A DNA stretch of 64,000 nt, taken from contig JAUYAB010000008.1 in the NCBI GenBank assembly GCA_030693705.1, positions 124,001 to 188,000 of the forward strand. Direction: 5' to 3'. The notes under the pieces are model-generated. The model saw only the letters and a program-made list of their open reading frames with translations. It made no database searches and was not told the origin of the DNA. Within the stretch, counting starts at the first letter, position 1. Every line of letters starts with the position of its first letter. The translations under genes were made by a program, and so were the position numbers. The stretch is from Ignavibacteria bacterium (GTDB lineage: Bacteria > Bacteroidota > Ignavibacteria > Ignavibacteriales > Ignavibacteriaceae). This document shows positions 17,724-26,535 of this stretch, one piece after another.

Positions 17724-18284
17724 GTGTATAAGAGTAAAAAATATTTTAGAATTATTCATTTAATTCTGGCTGTTGTGTTTATGTACAACACCTTTGGATA
17801 CTTATTTGTTTACCTTCCGGCAAGTTCAATCATCAAATATGTTGTATCCGATTCAATAAAGAAGAATAAAATCCCCGAAGAAGAATTGATCATTTTAACA
17901 TTCGACCTTAATGACTTACGGGAGATGATATATGAATTTAACTGGGTAAAACCGGGCAAAGAGTTTTTGTATAACGGCAAAATGTACGACATTAAAAAGG
18001 AAGTACTAGAGGGTAACAAAATTTCTTACACCTGTTTTTATGATAATGCCGAAAATATTCTTGAAATGCTTTTTGTCGATTTTTTAAATAATACAAAAAA
18101 AGATTTTAACCATAACTTAACGAGCGGCATATTTTTACTTGGTTTATTTTACGAAGAGATAAAGACAAACCATTCTCAATTGTACGATAATGCTATATCA
18201 AATATTCAAATTCAAAAAATAGAGTATGCACTTTCCAGCCACATCAACGATATTCCCACACCTCCTCCCCGACTAATTATTTAG
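17724..18284 (+). CDS. Small membrane-anchored protein of unknown function next to a TonB-dependent receptor
   Basis: I do not recognise a named family. I place the start at GTG 17724 (TTG 17721 is equally possible; the frame is open from 17640, and the first ATG is at 17781), giving 186 residues. A short basic stretch is followed by a membrane segment (IIHLILAVVFMYNTFGYLFVYL). The rest looks periplasmic, with the PEEELIILTFDLNDLRE and WVKPGKEFLYNGKMYDI blocks and a C-terminus ending HINDIPTPPPRLII. Proteins with an NTFGYL anchor and a Pro-rich end are familiar to me from Bacteroidota beside TonB-dependent receptors. That, and the receptor 292 bases downstream, suggest a role in the same uptake system. 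Confidence 0.6.
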   Translation: MYKSKKYFRIIHLILAVVFMYNTFGYLFVYLPASSIIKYVVSDSIKKNKIPEEELIILTFDLNDLREMIYEFNWVKPGKEFLYNGKMYDIKKEVLEGNKISYTCFYDNAENILEMLFVDFLNNTKKDFNHNLTSGIFLLGLFYEEIKTNHSQLYDNAISNIQIQKIEYALSSHINDIPTPPPRLII

Positions 18285-18576
18285 AGACACTAAATTTTAG
18301 TAAATATTATCCCGATAGAATCTAAACAGAACCGGATGAAAGGGAATCGTATGCAATAACCCGGTTTTTTGCATTGTATAATTAGCGTAACACGATTCGC
18401 AGAATCGCTGCGCCATCGTTTATTGAGCAAACAAAACAGCATTTCACATTACAATTATGCTTGTTACGAGCCAATAATTTTTTCCAGGGTTTTGGATATG
18501 CTAATTCGCTTATAAAAAGGATATTATTTATCACTCATACTATTATTATAAAATTTTTAACAAGGAATAATTATAA
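18285..18576. other. Gap before the TonB-dependent receptor, with a terminator-like hairpin
   Basis: AACCGG at 18330-18335 can pair with CCGGTT at 18361-18366, followed by TTTT, which could end the upstream transcript, although the loop is long (25 bases). TATGCAA/TTGCAT strings overlap it and could form an alternative hairpin. The receptor promoter must lie further right; no clear Bacteroidota -7 box was found and no known riboswitch fits. Confidence 0.35.
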
Positions 18577-20721
18577 ATGAAAAAATTACTTTTTGCGCTA
18601 ATTATTTTTATCGGCATTTCTCTATTTGGTCAGAAAGATGTTAACAACAAACCAACAACCGATACACTTAAATACGAAATAGGACAAGTTACCGTAACAG
18701 CTACCCGCTCCCCTGAAAACATTTTAGAAATTCCCTACGCGGTATCTATTCTATCAAAAGATCAGCTCCAAAACTTTAAAGGTTATGGACTTGATGAAGC
18801 GCTTTCTACTGTGCCGGGAGTTCTTGCGCAATCCCGCGCCGGTAATCAGGATATCAGAATTGTTATTCGCGGTTTCGGCGCACGTGGTGCCGGTGATAGA
18901 TCGAACTCGGGTACATCAAGAGGCATAAGAATTATGCTCGATGGAATTCCTGAAACGGAACCCGATGGGAGAACTTCATTTGATAATATCGATTTGAGTC
19001 TTGCCGATAATTTGGAAGTGATTCGTTCAAATTCATCCGCGCTTTGGGGAAACGCAGGCGGAGGAATTGTAAATATATCTTCAGTTCCAAACTTTAATGA
19101 AACTTTTGTGTCTCCCGGCGGAATGATGGGTAGTTTTGGCTTACAAAAATACACTGTTAAAAGCGGGGCGGTATTTGGTTCCGGCAATTTATCTGTTGCA
19201 ATTTCAAACTCCACTTTTGACGGTTGGAGGTCTCATTCCGCCTCAAAAAGAACTGTTGTAAATGCTAATATAGTTTCACAATTAGATAATAGAACAAAAT
19301 TGGGAGTTTACTTTGTTGGCGCAAGCAATATTTTTCATATACCGGGGCCTCTAACACAGGCGGAGTATGATGCTAATCCTGCCCAGGCAAATCCAACCTA
19401 TCTGGCAAGAGACGAAAGAAGATATAACCGTCTTGGGCGAATTGGCGTTACGCTTGATCGCGAAGAAAATGATATGCACGAATTCTCGGGGATGGTTTTT
19501 CTGAACCCGAAATATTTGCAAAGATCAGAAAGGGGAACTTTTAGAGACTTTACAAGGTATCATACCGGCGGAAATTTTATATACAGAAATAATTTAAATC
19601 TTTCTTCAAACATCACAAACAAATTAACCCTTGGTATTGATGAAGCCTACCAGGACGGGGCAATACTTTTTTACAGTCTTTCCGCAGAGAATGGCAGAGG
19701 CAGCACGTTAAAAGATAATAAGCGAGAGGGTGCAAACACCTTCGGTGCATTTGTACAAACAGAAGTGAGAGTCGGTGAAGATGTAAGTATACTGCTCGGC
19801 GGAAGATATGACGACCTTACATATATTAGCGAAAGTTTTATCGACCCCGCTTTTGGTTTGCAGCAAAAATCATTTAAAAGATTTACTCCAAAAGCAGGTA
19901 TAACATATATGTTTTCTCCAGCCCACAGTTTGTATGCCAATCTGGGCGGCGGAGTTGAAGTGCCTGCGGGTAATGAAACCGATCCTGCCGGAACCTACGG
20001 ACAGGATACGGTTTATCTCCTCAACCCGTTACTGGAACCGATAACATCAACTACGGTTGAGATAGGAACAAAACATCTTATGTATGTCGATAATTATTCT
20101 TTTATTAAAGCTATTTCTTATGATGTAGCTTTGTATTACATAATAGTTAACAATGATATAATCCCTTACAGAGGCGGAAGGTTTTATTTTACCGCCGGTA
20201 AAACAGATAGAATGGGTATTGAAGCCGGGTTAAATCTTCATATGGATTATGGTTTATCATTCCAGGGTTCATTTACCTACTCGCAAAACAAATATCAAGA
20301 ATATCTGGTGGATAGCGTACATTATGGAAAAGCCGGGCACTCTGCTGATTTTAAAGACAACAAAGTTGCCGGCTTACCGGATGTTTTTTATTATACCGGT
20401 ATAAATTATGCTCCTGAGTTTCTTCATGGGGCGTATATTGGACTAAGCGTTAATGGCATGGGAAGCTATTTTGTTGATGACGCAAATACAATAGAAGTTC
20501 CGTCGTACAATATTTTAAATGCTACAATAGGAATAAAGAACGCAATAAAACTTTCGAATCATATTGATTTATCCGGTTTTATAAGCGTTAATAATTTAAC
20601 CGATGCAAAATACGCAGCCTCGGCGTTTATAAATCCCGATGTTGTTGGCGGTGCCCCGGTTTTTCTTGAACCTGGTTTGCTGAGAAATATTGTAGCTTCA
20701 CTTTCGTTTGGCATACATTAG
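18577..20721 (+). CDS. TonB-dependent outer-membrane receptor (FecA/siderophore-receptor-like)
   Basis: The 714-residue receptor has a signal peptide (MKKLLFALIIFIGISLFGQ) and a plug domain starting at the TonB-box-like TLKYEIGQVTVTATRS. Plug signatures follow: AVSILSKDQLQNF, then IRIVIRGFGARGAGDRSN and RIMLDGIPETEPDGRT, then LEVIRSNSSALWGNAGGGIVNI. The barrel ends SLSFGIH. No SusC-like N-terminal carboxypeptidase-regulatory extension is present, so it is a classic plug-barrel receptor, probably for a ferric complex; the substrate is inferred only from family resemblance. Energy would come from the ExbB/ExbD/TonB proteins encoded at 60722-64000. The small membrane protein upstream probably belongs to the same system. 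Confidence 0.92.
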   Translation: MKKLLFALIIFIGISLFGQKDVNNKPTTDTLKYEIGQVTVTATRSPENILEIPYAVSILSKDQLQNFKGYGLDEALSTVPGVLAQSRAGNQDIRIVIRGFGARGAGDRSNSGTSRGIRIMLDGIPETEPDGRTSFDNIDLSLADNLEVIRSNSSALWGNAGGGIVNISSVPNFNETFVSPGGMMGSFGLQKYTVKSGAVFGSGNLSVAISNSTFDGWRSHSASKRTVVNANIVSQLDNRTKLGVYFVGASNIFHIPGPLTQAEYDANPAQANPTYLARDERRYNRLGRIGVTLDREENDMHEFSGMVFLNPKYLQRSERGTFRDFTRYHTGGNFIYRNNLNLSSNITNKLTLGIDEAYQDGAILFYSLSAENGRGSTLKDNKREGANTFGAFVQTEVRVGEDVSILLGGRYDDLTYISESFIDPAFGLQQKSFKRFTPKAGITYMFSPAHSLYANLGGGVEVPAGNETDPAGTYGQDTVYLLNPLLEPITSTTVEIGTKHLMYVDNYSFIKAISYDVALYYIIVNNDIIPYRGGRFYFTAGKTDRMGIEAGLNLHMDYGLSFQGSFTYSQNKYQEYLVDSVHYGKAGHSADFKDNKVAGLPDVFYYTGINYAPEFLHGAYIGLSVNGMGSYFVDDANTIEVPSYNILNATIGIKNAIKLSNHIDLSGFISVNNLTDAKYAASAFINPDVVGGAPVFLEPGLLRNIVASLSFGIH

Positions 20722-21066
20722 TACCAACCGGATGTAAATAACTATAGCACGCAGATCCGTTAATCTGTGTGCTATTTATATAGTTAGTAAAAATCCGCCG
20801 CGGCGGACTGCGCAAAATGGCAAGAAGATTAAAATAAAATGAATGGATGAATGAAAATGAATGGATGAATGTTTTTCATTCAGTTATGCAGCCATTCAAT
20901 CATCCAATTAATGATTGGTGATTTTTTGGTTCTCACATGAAGTATTTGTTTCATCTTTTTTTCTCGCTAAGCTCGCCACGAACCGCCACGCTCGCGACGA
21001 ATTTTTCCTTTGCGGACGTGGCGTCTTCTTTGCGAACGTTGCGAGAAATTTTCGATAACTATCTAA
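20722..21066. repeat. Three consecutive inverted repeats after the receptor gene
   Basis: TAGCACGCAGAT at 20745-20756 pairs with ATCTGTGTGCTA at 20763-20774 (12-bp stem including G-T pairs) and may terminate the receptor mRNA. At 20839-20908 a doubled GAATGGATGAATG unit faces an imperfect CATTCAATCATCC copy. At 20961-21048 TTCTCGC and GCGAGAA ends enclose two GC-rich arms with CGCCACGAACCGCCACG and CGGACGTGGCGTC cores. The last resembles widespread CGCAAAG/CTTTGCG intergenic repeats. No gene was recognised. Confidence 0.7.
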
Positions 21067-22758
21067 TTAAACATACAAGTATCGTTTAATTTTTTGCGTC
21101 GGTGTTTTTTCAAAGGGATTTACCTGTTCAATCATTTTGCTGATCTTTGCAAAAGAAGAAACATTGTTATTCACTTCTTCTTTTAATTGATCTAAAACTC
21201 CCGCGATTACTTTTCGCTGCTCTGATTCCGATTTCTTTTGCGTTTCAAAATGTGAATCAATTTTTTCATAATCTAAAAACACACGGGCTGCAAGTTGTCC
21301 GTTCTGTTTAAAAACGATTGACTCAAGCACAAACTCAGAGCGGTTAACAATTGATTCAATTGCTTCGGGATAAATATTTTCACCGCTTGCGCCAAGGATC
21401 ATGTTCTTCAACCGTCCCTTAATAAATAGATATCCGTCTTTATCAATGCAGCCCAAGTCGCCGGTTCTAAACCAGCCATCGCTTGAAATCACTTCTTTCG
21501 TTTTTTCAGGATCTTTGTAATATCCTTTCATCACCATAACGCCGCGCACTAAAATTTCACCCTCACCGGTTTTGGGATCGGGGGAGTCAATTTTTAATTC
21601 AGCTCCGATGGAAGCAGGTCCGGTGGATAAATATTTTGTGTCTTTTGCGCCGGTGCCGGCAACTAACGGAGAAGTTTCCGTTAAACCATATCCGATAGAA
21701 TAAGGAAATTCGGCTTCACGCAAGAACAACTCAACCTCTGACGACAGCGCCGCCCCGCCAATGCAAAACAGTTTCAACTCGCCGCCGAATGTTTTCATTA
21801 ATTTCTTCCCTGCCACTTTGTTGATCGCTTTTCGTAACGAAGGAACTTTGTAAGCGAGTTTTACAAATTTCTTTTTATTTATCTCTGGAAGAATTTTCCC
21901 TTTGTACATCTTTTCAATAATTAAAGGAACGGAAAGCAAAACCGTCGGCTTTAACTCGGCTAACGGCGGAAGCAATACTGCGGCGGTTGGCGGCTTCCGC
22001 AAATAATAAACTGTTCCGCCTATTAAAATCGGGAAGATCATTCCGAGCGTGCATTCGTAAACATGCGCAAGCGGAAGAAGAGAAATCATCCGGCACTCAA
22101 TTTCTTCGGGAACATATTTTCTCGTGGCAATTGCATCAGACAAAATATTTTTATGGGTTAACATCACAGCTTTTGAATGTCCCGTAGTTCCCGATGTATA
22201 AATGATTGAAGCGACATCATCTTCAGAAACTTTTTCGCTTATTAGTCCGGTAAATTTTAAGACAAGATTTTTAATCTTCTGGAGTTCTTTGCTTCCGTCG
22301 GCAATTAATTTTTTAAGAATATCTTTGGATATGTTTCTTTGAACGATAGAAAAATCATCAAGCAAAATAATTTTTAAGTCGTCATCAGATTTATATTCTT
22401 CAATTTTAGGATATAATTTTTCCGAAACAAAAATTGCCTTCGCTTCGGAATGTTGGATGATGTGATGAATTTCGGAAGTGTGGAAATCATTTAAAATAGG
22501 AACTATAATGGCGCCGATACAAGTTACGGCAAAGTATGCAACTCCCCAGTGCGGACAATTCTCGCTTAGCAGCGCAACGCGGTCTCCGTGCACAATTCCT
22601 TGATCCAGCAAAAAAGTTGAGATCAGATCAACTTGAGCTTTGAAATCGGCATACGTAAGAATTCCCCCATCAACAAAGCCGAACAATTTTTTATCCTTAT
22701 ACCCGGCTGCGCTGTTTTCTAAAAGATGTTTCAGTGTTAGTTCTTGTAACGGTTTCAT
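21067..22758 (-). CDS. Long-chain acyl-CoA synthetase (AMP-forming)
   Basis: The enzyme activates fatty acids to acyl-CoA through an acyl-adenylate. ATG 22758 gives 563 residues with GAGG five bases upstream; a TTG five codons earlier is less likely. Adenylate-forming motifs are complete: ASIIYTSGTTGHSKAVMLTHKN, SIGYGLTETSPLV and GWFRTGDLGCIDKDGYLFIKGR, then the A10-like PTQKIKRYLYV end with its conserved Lys. The length and pattern fit the FadD15/long-chain group rather than acetyl-CoA synthetases. There is no membrane segment; it probably works at the inner face of the membrane. aat lies 40 bases upstream on the same strand. Confidence 0.92.
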   Translation of the reverse strand: MKPLQELTLKHLLENSAAGYKDKKLFGFVDGGILTYADFKAQVDLISTFLLDQGIVHGDRVALLSENCPHWGVAYFAVTCIGAIIVPILNDFHTSEIHHIIQHSEAKAIFVSEKLYPKIEEYKSDDDLKIILLDDFSIVQRNISKDILKKLIADGSKELQKIKNLVLKFTGLISEKVSEDDVASIIYTSGTTGHSKAVMLTHKNILSDAIATRKYVPEEIECRMISLLPLAHVYECTLGMIFPILIGGTVYYLRKPPTAAVLLPPLAELKPTVLLSVPLIIEKMYKGKILPEINKKKFVKLAYKVPSLRKAINKVAGKKLMKTFGGELKLFCIGGAALSSEVELFLREAEFPYSIGYGLTETSPLVAGTGAKDTKYLSTGPASIGAELKIDSPDPKTGEGEILVRGVMVMKGYYKDPEKTKEVISSDGWFRTGDLGCIDKDGYLFIKGRLKNMILGASGENIYPEAIESIVNRSEFVLESIVFKQNGQLAARVFLDYEKIDSHFETQKKSESEQRKVIAGVLDQLKEEVNNNVSSFAKISKMIEQVNPFEKTPTQKIKRYLYV

Positions 22759-22798
22759 AACAACCTCGGTCAAGTTTTAAGTTTAGTTATATACTATG

Positions 22799-23401
22799 TT
22801 AAAATTCAGTTTCAATAAAATAGGCTTTCCGCAAAAGAGCGGAAAAATTTTCAAACGGAATTTCTTTCGCTCCGAACATTTTCAGGTGATCGGTTATATA
22901 CTGCACATCGAGCAGCACAAAATTTTTTTCATTTAAATGATTGAGCAAATAAGCCAGCGCAACTTTGGAAGCCTGGCTTACGATCGAGAACATGGATTCA
23001 CCGAAAAAAGCGCCGCGGTACGTAACGCCGTAAAGTCCGCCAACCAACTTTTCGTCTTGATAAACTTCAACGGTGTGGATGTGTCCGAGTTTCTGCAAAT
23101 TGAGATAAGCGGCGATTAAAGTTTCAGAAATCCACGTCTCTTTGCGGTTGCCGCAATGCTTTACAACGGAAAGAAAATCAGTATCAAATTTTATATCAAA
23201 TCCATTTTCTTTAATAACTCTTTTCAGAGAGCGCGGAAGATGAAAATCGTCTAACGGAATTATCGTACGCATTTCAGGACAATACCACTCGATCTTTCCC
23301 GTTGCACTGTCGGTCATCGGAAAAGCGCCCATCGCATAAAGTTTTATCATTTGCTCAGGCATCAGCAGAACTTCTTCCGGAGAAATATTACTTTCTACCA
23401 C
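22799..23401 (-). CDS. aat: Leucyl/phenylalanyl-tRNA--protein transferase
   Basis: Aat transfers Leu or Phe from tRNA to N-terminal Lys or Arg of proteins, marking them for ClpS/ClpAP in the bacterial N-end rule. The 200 residues start at GTG 23401. The family block AMGAFPMTDSATGKIEWYCPEMRTIIPL is followed by VYQDEKLVGGLYGVTYRGAFFGESMFS and SKVALAYLLNHL, all diagnostic. The protein is slightly shorter than E. coli Aat (234), mainly at the ends. It is followed by the acyl-CoA synthetase gene on the same strand. Confidence 0.94.
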   Translation of the reverse strand: MVESNISPEEVLLMPEQMIKLYAMGAFPMTDSATGKIEWYCPEMRTIIPLDDFHLPRSLKRVIKENGFDIKFDTDFLSVVKHCGNRKETWISETLIAAYLNLQKLGHIHTVEVYQDEKLVGGLYGVTYRGAFFGESMFSIVSQASKVALAYLLNHLNEKNFVLLDVQYITDHLKMFGAKEIPFENFSALLRKAYFIETEF

Positions 23402-23418
23402 GTTACCTGCTCAATTCA

Positions 23419-23898
23419 TTATTCATCAGCTTTTGTTTCATAGCTGATAATCTCATAACCCTTGATTGTTTCAATTGCTGCAAAACAGATTCCGACAAGA
23501 ACGAGGAACATTCCAATTGAGAACGAAACGATGACCAGAGTTTCGAAGTTGGAGGATTTTAAGATAAACGAGGCGCCAATCTGCATAGACGTAATTACAA
23601 ACAAAGCAACGGCAAGTGAATAGCTGAAGACCGCGTTGCGCACCATTTTAACACGATATTTAAGTTTATCAAGTTGGATCGAAATGCTCTTCAACCGGAC
23701 TTCTTCTTGATATAAAAATTCTCTCTCGGAAGCTTTAATAGAAAATCTTCTTCTTTCTTCACCGAGTAAACGAATTCTGTTTACGACGAGTGAGTATTTA
23801 TTATTCATACTAAGCAAAAGCAATCCGCACGCGGAAATCATTAATCCCGGCGCTAACATAGCTTGTATAACCTCAACAACCGCTAATGAAATATCCAT
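23419..23898 (-). CDS. DUF2721 family membrane protein
   Basis: The 159 residues match the DUF2721 pattern: an N-terminal helix with VEVIQAMLAPGLMISACGLLLLSMNNKY, the basic loop VVNRIRLLGEERRRF, and two C-terminal membrane segments (about residues 90-112 and 122-145). The cytoplasmic helix between them (YQEEVRLKSISIQLDKLKYRVKMVRNAV) is amphipathic. The function of the family is not established. It is 6 bases from the next membrane protein gene and 17 bases before aat, so the four minus-strand genes look like one transcription unit. Confidence 0.8.
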   Translation of the reverse strand: MDISLAVVEVIQAMLAPGLMISACGLLLLSMNNKYSLVVNRIRLLGEERRRFSIKASEREFLYQEEVRLKSISIQLDKLKYRVKMVRNAVFSYSLAVALFVITSMQIGASFILKSSNFETLVIVSFSIGMFLVLVGICFAAIETIKGYEIISYETKADE

Positions 23899-23904
23899 AA
23901 AATT

Positions 23905-24291
23905 TTATTCTTTCATTTGTTCAACATTAACTACCGAATGCGTAAAAAGAAATTTCTTTTCGAAATAAAAAACAAAAAGAAATATTACCGCGGGAATAAT
24001 CGAAATGGCAAAGAATGCAAGCATCGCCTTTGCTCCAAGCGAGGCAAAGAAAATAAACGCTCCCAAAATGATCAGCGCACTTCCAAGAATCTTCCATTTA
24101 AATACGGCAATGTATCCAACCAGCATCAGCAGATGAAAAAACTGAATGAGAAACACAGACCAGGGAGGAAGATGTCCGGCATCTTTGAACCATTCCGTAA
24201 GATGCTCTACAAAAAAAGCGCCCCACAATAAAAAGAGCAACATTGCCGTAATTCTTCCAAACCAGGAAAATATTTTGATAAAAAGAGCCAC
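23905..24291 (-). CDS. Small four-helix membrane protein, function unknown
   Basis: I do not recognise a characterised family. The 128 residues contain about four hydrophobic segments (residues 5-28, 44-66, 68-88 and 92-110). The segment WGAFFVEHLTEWFKDAGHLPPWSVFLIQFFHLLMLVGYIA recalls the conserved HLxEWF and PP elements of a small DUF group common in Bacteroidota (possibly DUF7670-like). It precedes the DUF2721 gene by 6 bases on the same strand. A role cannot be assigned. Confidence 0.65.
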   Translation of the reverse strand: MALFIKIFSWFGRITAMLLFLLWGAFFVEHLTEWFKDAGHLPPWSVFLIQFFHLLMLVGYIAVFKWKILGSALIILGAFIFFASLGAKAMLAFFAISIIPAVIFLFVFYFEKKFLFTHSVVNVEQMKE

Positions 24292-24374
24292 AAAATCCTC
24301 AGTTTCTTTACAAGAAAATTAAGGAATAAATCCTTTAAATAGAGAAAATCTTTTCCGGTCATACTACAATTCCT

Positions 24375-24382
24375 TATTTTTG
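24375..24382 (+). promoter_or_regulatory. Predicted -7 promoter box of the GH13 gene
   Basis: TATTTTTG matches the Bacteroidota -7 consensus TAnnTTTG and lies 29 bases before the ATG at 24412. A T-rich TTTTCC at 24351 sits near the -33 region but lacks the usual TTTG. Confidence 0.4.
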
Positions 24383-24411
24383 AACACTTATTCACAATCT
24401 CTGCTCTGAAG

Positions 24412-26526
24412 ATGAAAACGAGAACATTTCTTTTTAATTTTTTTATAATTTCCTTGGGCTTAATTATGACAGGAACTGCAATGCAAAAACGAGTAAACGC
24501 CGCCGATAAATCTTTTCAAGAGAAAAACAAAAAGTTAGACAGCTACTACTCAACCAAAAAACTTGGCGCATTTGTTGAAAACGGAACTACCGTCTTCCGG
24601 CTTTTTGCCCCGCAAGCTTTTGAAGTTTCGTTGGTTGTTATGAAAGTTGTCGATGAAAAAAATTATAAAGAATACCTGATGACGAAAGATACCGATGGGG
24701 TTTGGGAGGTTGTTTTAAGCGGCGAACTTTACGGAAAATTTTACGGCTTCAAAGTTTTAAATGATAAAAAACAAAAGAAAACCGATTTGCTCTGCCTTGA
24801 TCCTTACGCGAAAGCCGTAGCTTCTTATAATTCATACATGGGTGAACGGCTCGGTATTGTAATTAAAGAAAATGATTTCGATTGGGAAAACGATGAATGG
24901 ATTCAACGCGATTGGAGCGACCTCATCATTTATGAAATGCACATTAAAGATCAAACTTCTCATCCTTCTTCGGGAGTTAGCAGAGCAGGAACGTATCTCG
25001 GGTTAACTGATAAAGGAAAAACCGGAGGATTGAGCTACATAAAATCTCTTGGCGTAAACACCGTTGAACTGCTTCCTTCTCAAGAATTTGCCAACATCGA
25101 AATTCCCTTCCAAAAAAAGTTTAAAGGAAAAACGAACACATGGAATCCTTACGAAAGAAATCATTGGGGATATATGACCGCCGCTTTTTTTGCTCCGGAA
25201 GGTTATTATTCGGTAAGCGATAAACCGGTTCAGTTTAAAAAGTGGGACGGCACCTCCGCGCAGCAAGTAACTGATTTTAAGGAAATGGTAAAAGCTTTTC
25301 ACAAAGAAGGTCTTGCGGTTATTATGGATGTTGTTTACAATCATCTTTCCGAATATGAACTCGGCAATTTAAAAGAGATCGATAGAGAATATTATTTCAG
25401 ACTTGATGAAAAGGGAAATTTTAAAGCCGAAAGCGGCTGCGGCAACGATTTAAAAACCGAGCGCCCGATGGTCCGCAAACTTATCATCGAAAATATTTTA
25501 TACTGGATGAAAGAATATCATGTTGACGGTTTCCGTTTTGATCTTGGAAAATTAATTGATTGGGTAACGCTTGAAGATATTGTGCACGAAGCAAAAAAAA
25601 TTAATCCCGACGTTGTCTTTATTGCTGAACCGTGGGGCGGCGGATATGATCCAAGGGGAATGTCTTTGCGCGGTATTGCAAGTTGGAATGACCAAATACG
25701 TAACGGTATAAAAGGAGAAAATCCAAGAAACGATCTCGGCTGGCTATTCGGACATTGGCAGGGGAACAATAACCACAAACGGATTGAAAGTTATGTGAAC
25801 GGCACTCTCATCCGCGATTCGTTAGGATTGTTCCAGAAGAAAGAACATTCGGTAAACTATCTCGAATCGCACGATGGATACACGCTCGGCGATTTTATCC
25901 GCCTTGGAGCAAAAGAAGTTTCCGAGCGTGATGTAATTGCGAATGTTGATTCTTTTATAAAACTTTCTCCAACGCAAATGAAGTTAAACAAACTTGCAGC
26001 GCTTTTTTTGTTTACATCGCAGGGAATTACGATGATTCACGCCGGACAAGAATTTGCACGCACGAAAGTAATTCCTCTTTCCGTTGATGCCCCCGACACA
26101 AACAGAGGAAGAATTGACCACAATACTTATGATAAAGACAATGAGGTAAATGAAATCAATTATCATCATGCAAAAATTAATCAAGAACTGCTCAACTATT
26201 ACACAGGATTAATTTCTTTGCGAAAGGAATATGATGCGTTTAGAAAAGCAGAGTATAAAGACGTTACTTTTTTCCCCAACGATCAGAACGAAGTTTCAAT
26301 CACTTATACAATAAATTATGGCGGAGAGCATTTTCTTGTTGCAATGAATGCTAATCCGAGCGGCGATAAAGAATTTATTTTACCTGAAGGAAATTGGGAA
26401 GTTCTTGTAAATGAAGAATCTGCCGGGACACAAAAGCTAGCTGTTGTTAGCGGAAAATTGGTTGTTCACTCAACCTCCGGATGCGTTTTGAAAATGCAGA
26501 AAGAAATGGGAAAGAGAAAAAAATAA
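24412..26526 (+). CDS. Exported GH13 alpha-glucan debranching enzyme (type I pullulanase-like)
   Basis: The 704-residue enzyme has a signal peptide (first about 30 residues), a CBM48-like beta domain (FVENGTTVFRLFAPQAFEVSLVV, about residues 50-140), and a GH13 barrel. Catalytic regions are intact: DVVYNHLSEYELG (region I), VDGFRFDLG with the nucleophile Asp, VFIAEPWG with the acid/base Glu, and NYLESHDGYTLGDF with the third Asp. The GFRFDLG and ESHDGYTL forms, and the YNHL loop, fit pullulanase/debranching enzymes rather than alpha-amylases. It would cut alpha-1,6 links of starch, glycogen or pullulan outside the cytoplasm. No partner sugar-uptake genes are adjacent. Confidence 0.88.
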   Translation: MKTRTFLFNFFIISLGLIMTGTAMQKRVNAADKSFQEKNKKLDSYYSTKKLGAFVENGTTVFRLFAPQAFEVSLVVMKVVDEKNYKEYLMTKDTDGVWEVVLSGELYGKFYGFKVLNDKKQKKTDLLCLDPYAKAVASYNSYMGERLGIVIKENDFDWENDEWIQRDWSDLIIYEMHIKDQTSHPSSGVSRAGTYLGLTDKGKTGGLSYIKSLGVNTVELLPSQEFANIEIPFQKKFKGKTNTWNPYERNHWGYMTAAFFAPEGYYSVSDKPVQFKKWDGTSAQQVTDFKEMVKAFHKEGLAVIMDVVYNHLSEYELGNLKEIDREYYFRLDEKGNFKAESGCGNDLKTERPMVRKLIIENILYWMKEYHVDGFRFDLGKLIDWVTLEDIVHEAKKINPDVVFIAEPWGGGYDPRGMSLRGIASWNDQIRNGIKGENPRNDLGWLFGHWQGNNNHKRIESYVNGTLIRDSLGLFQKKEHSVNYLESHDGYTLGDFIRLGAKEVSERDVIANVDSFIKLSPTQMKLNKLAALFLFTSQGITMIHAGQEFARTKVIPLSVDAPDTNRGRIDHNTYDKDNEVNEINYHHAKINQELLNYYTGLISLRKEYDAFRKAEYKDVTFFPNDQNEVSITYTINYGGEHFLVAMNANPSGDKEFILPEGNWEVLVNEESAGTQKLAVVSGKLVVHSTSGCVLKMQKEMGKRKK

Positions 26527-26535
26527 AATTCGTTT

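Noticed and set aside
18330-18400. Possible cobalamin riboswitch before the TonB-dependent receptor (AAAGGGAA string)
   Set aside because: Only the AAAGGGAA string resembles it; the conserved GCCACTG and other blocks are missing.
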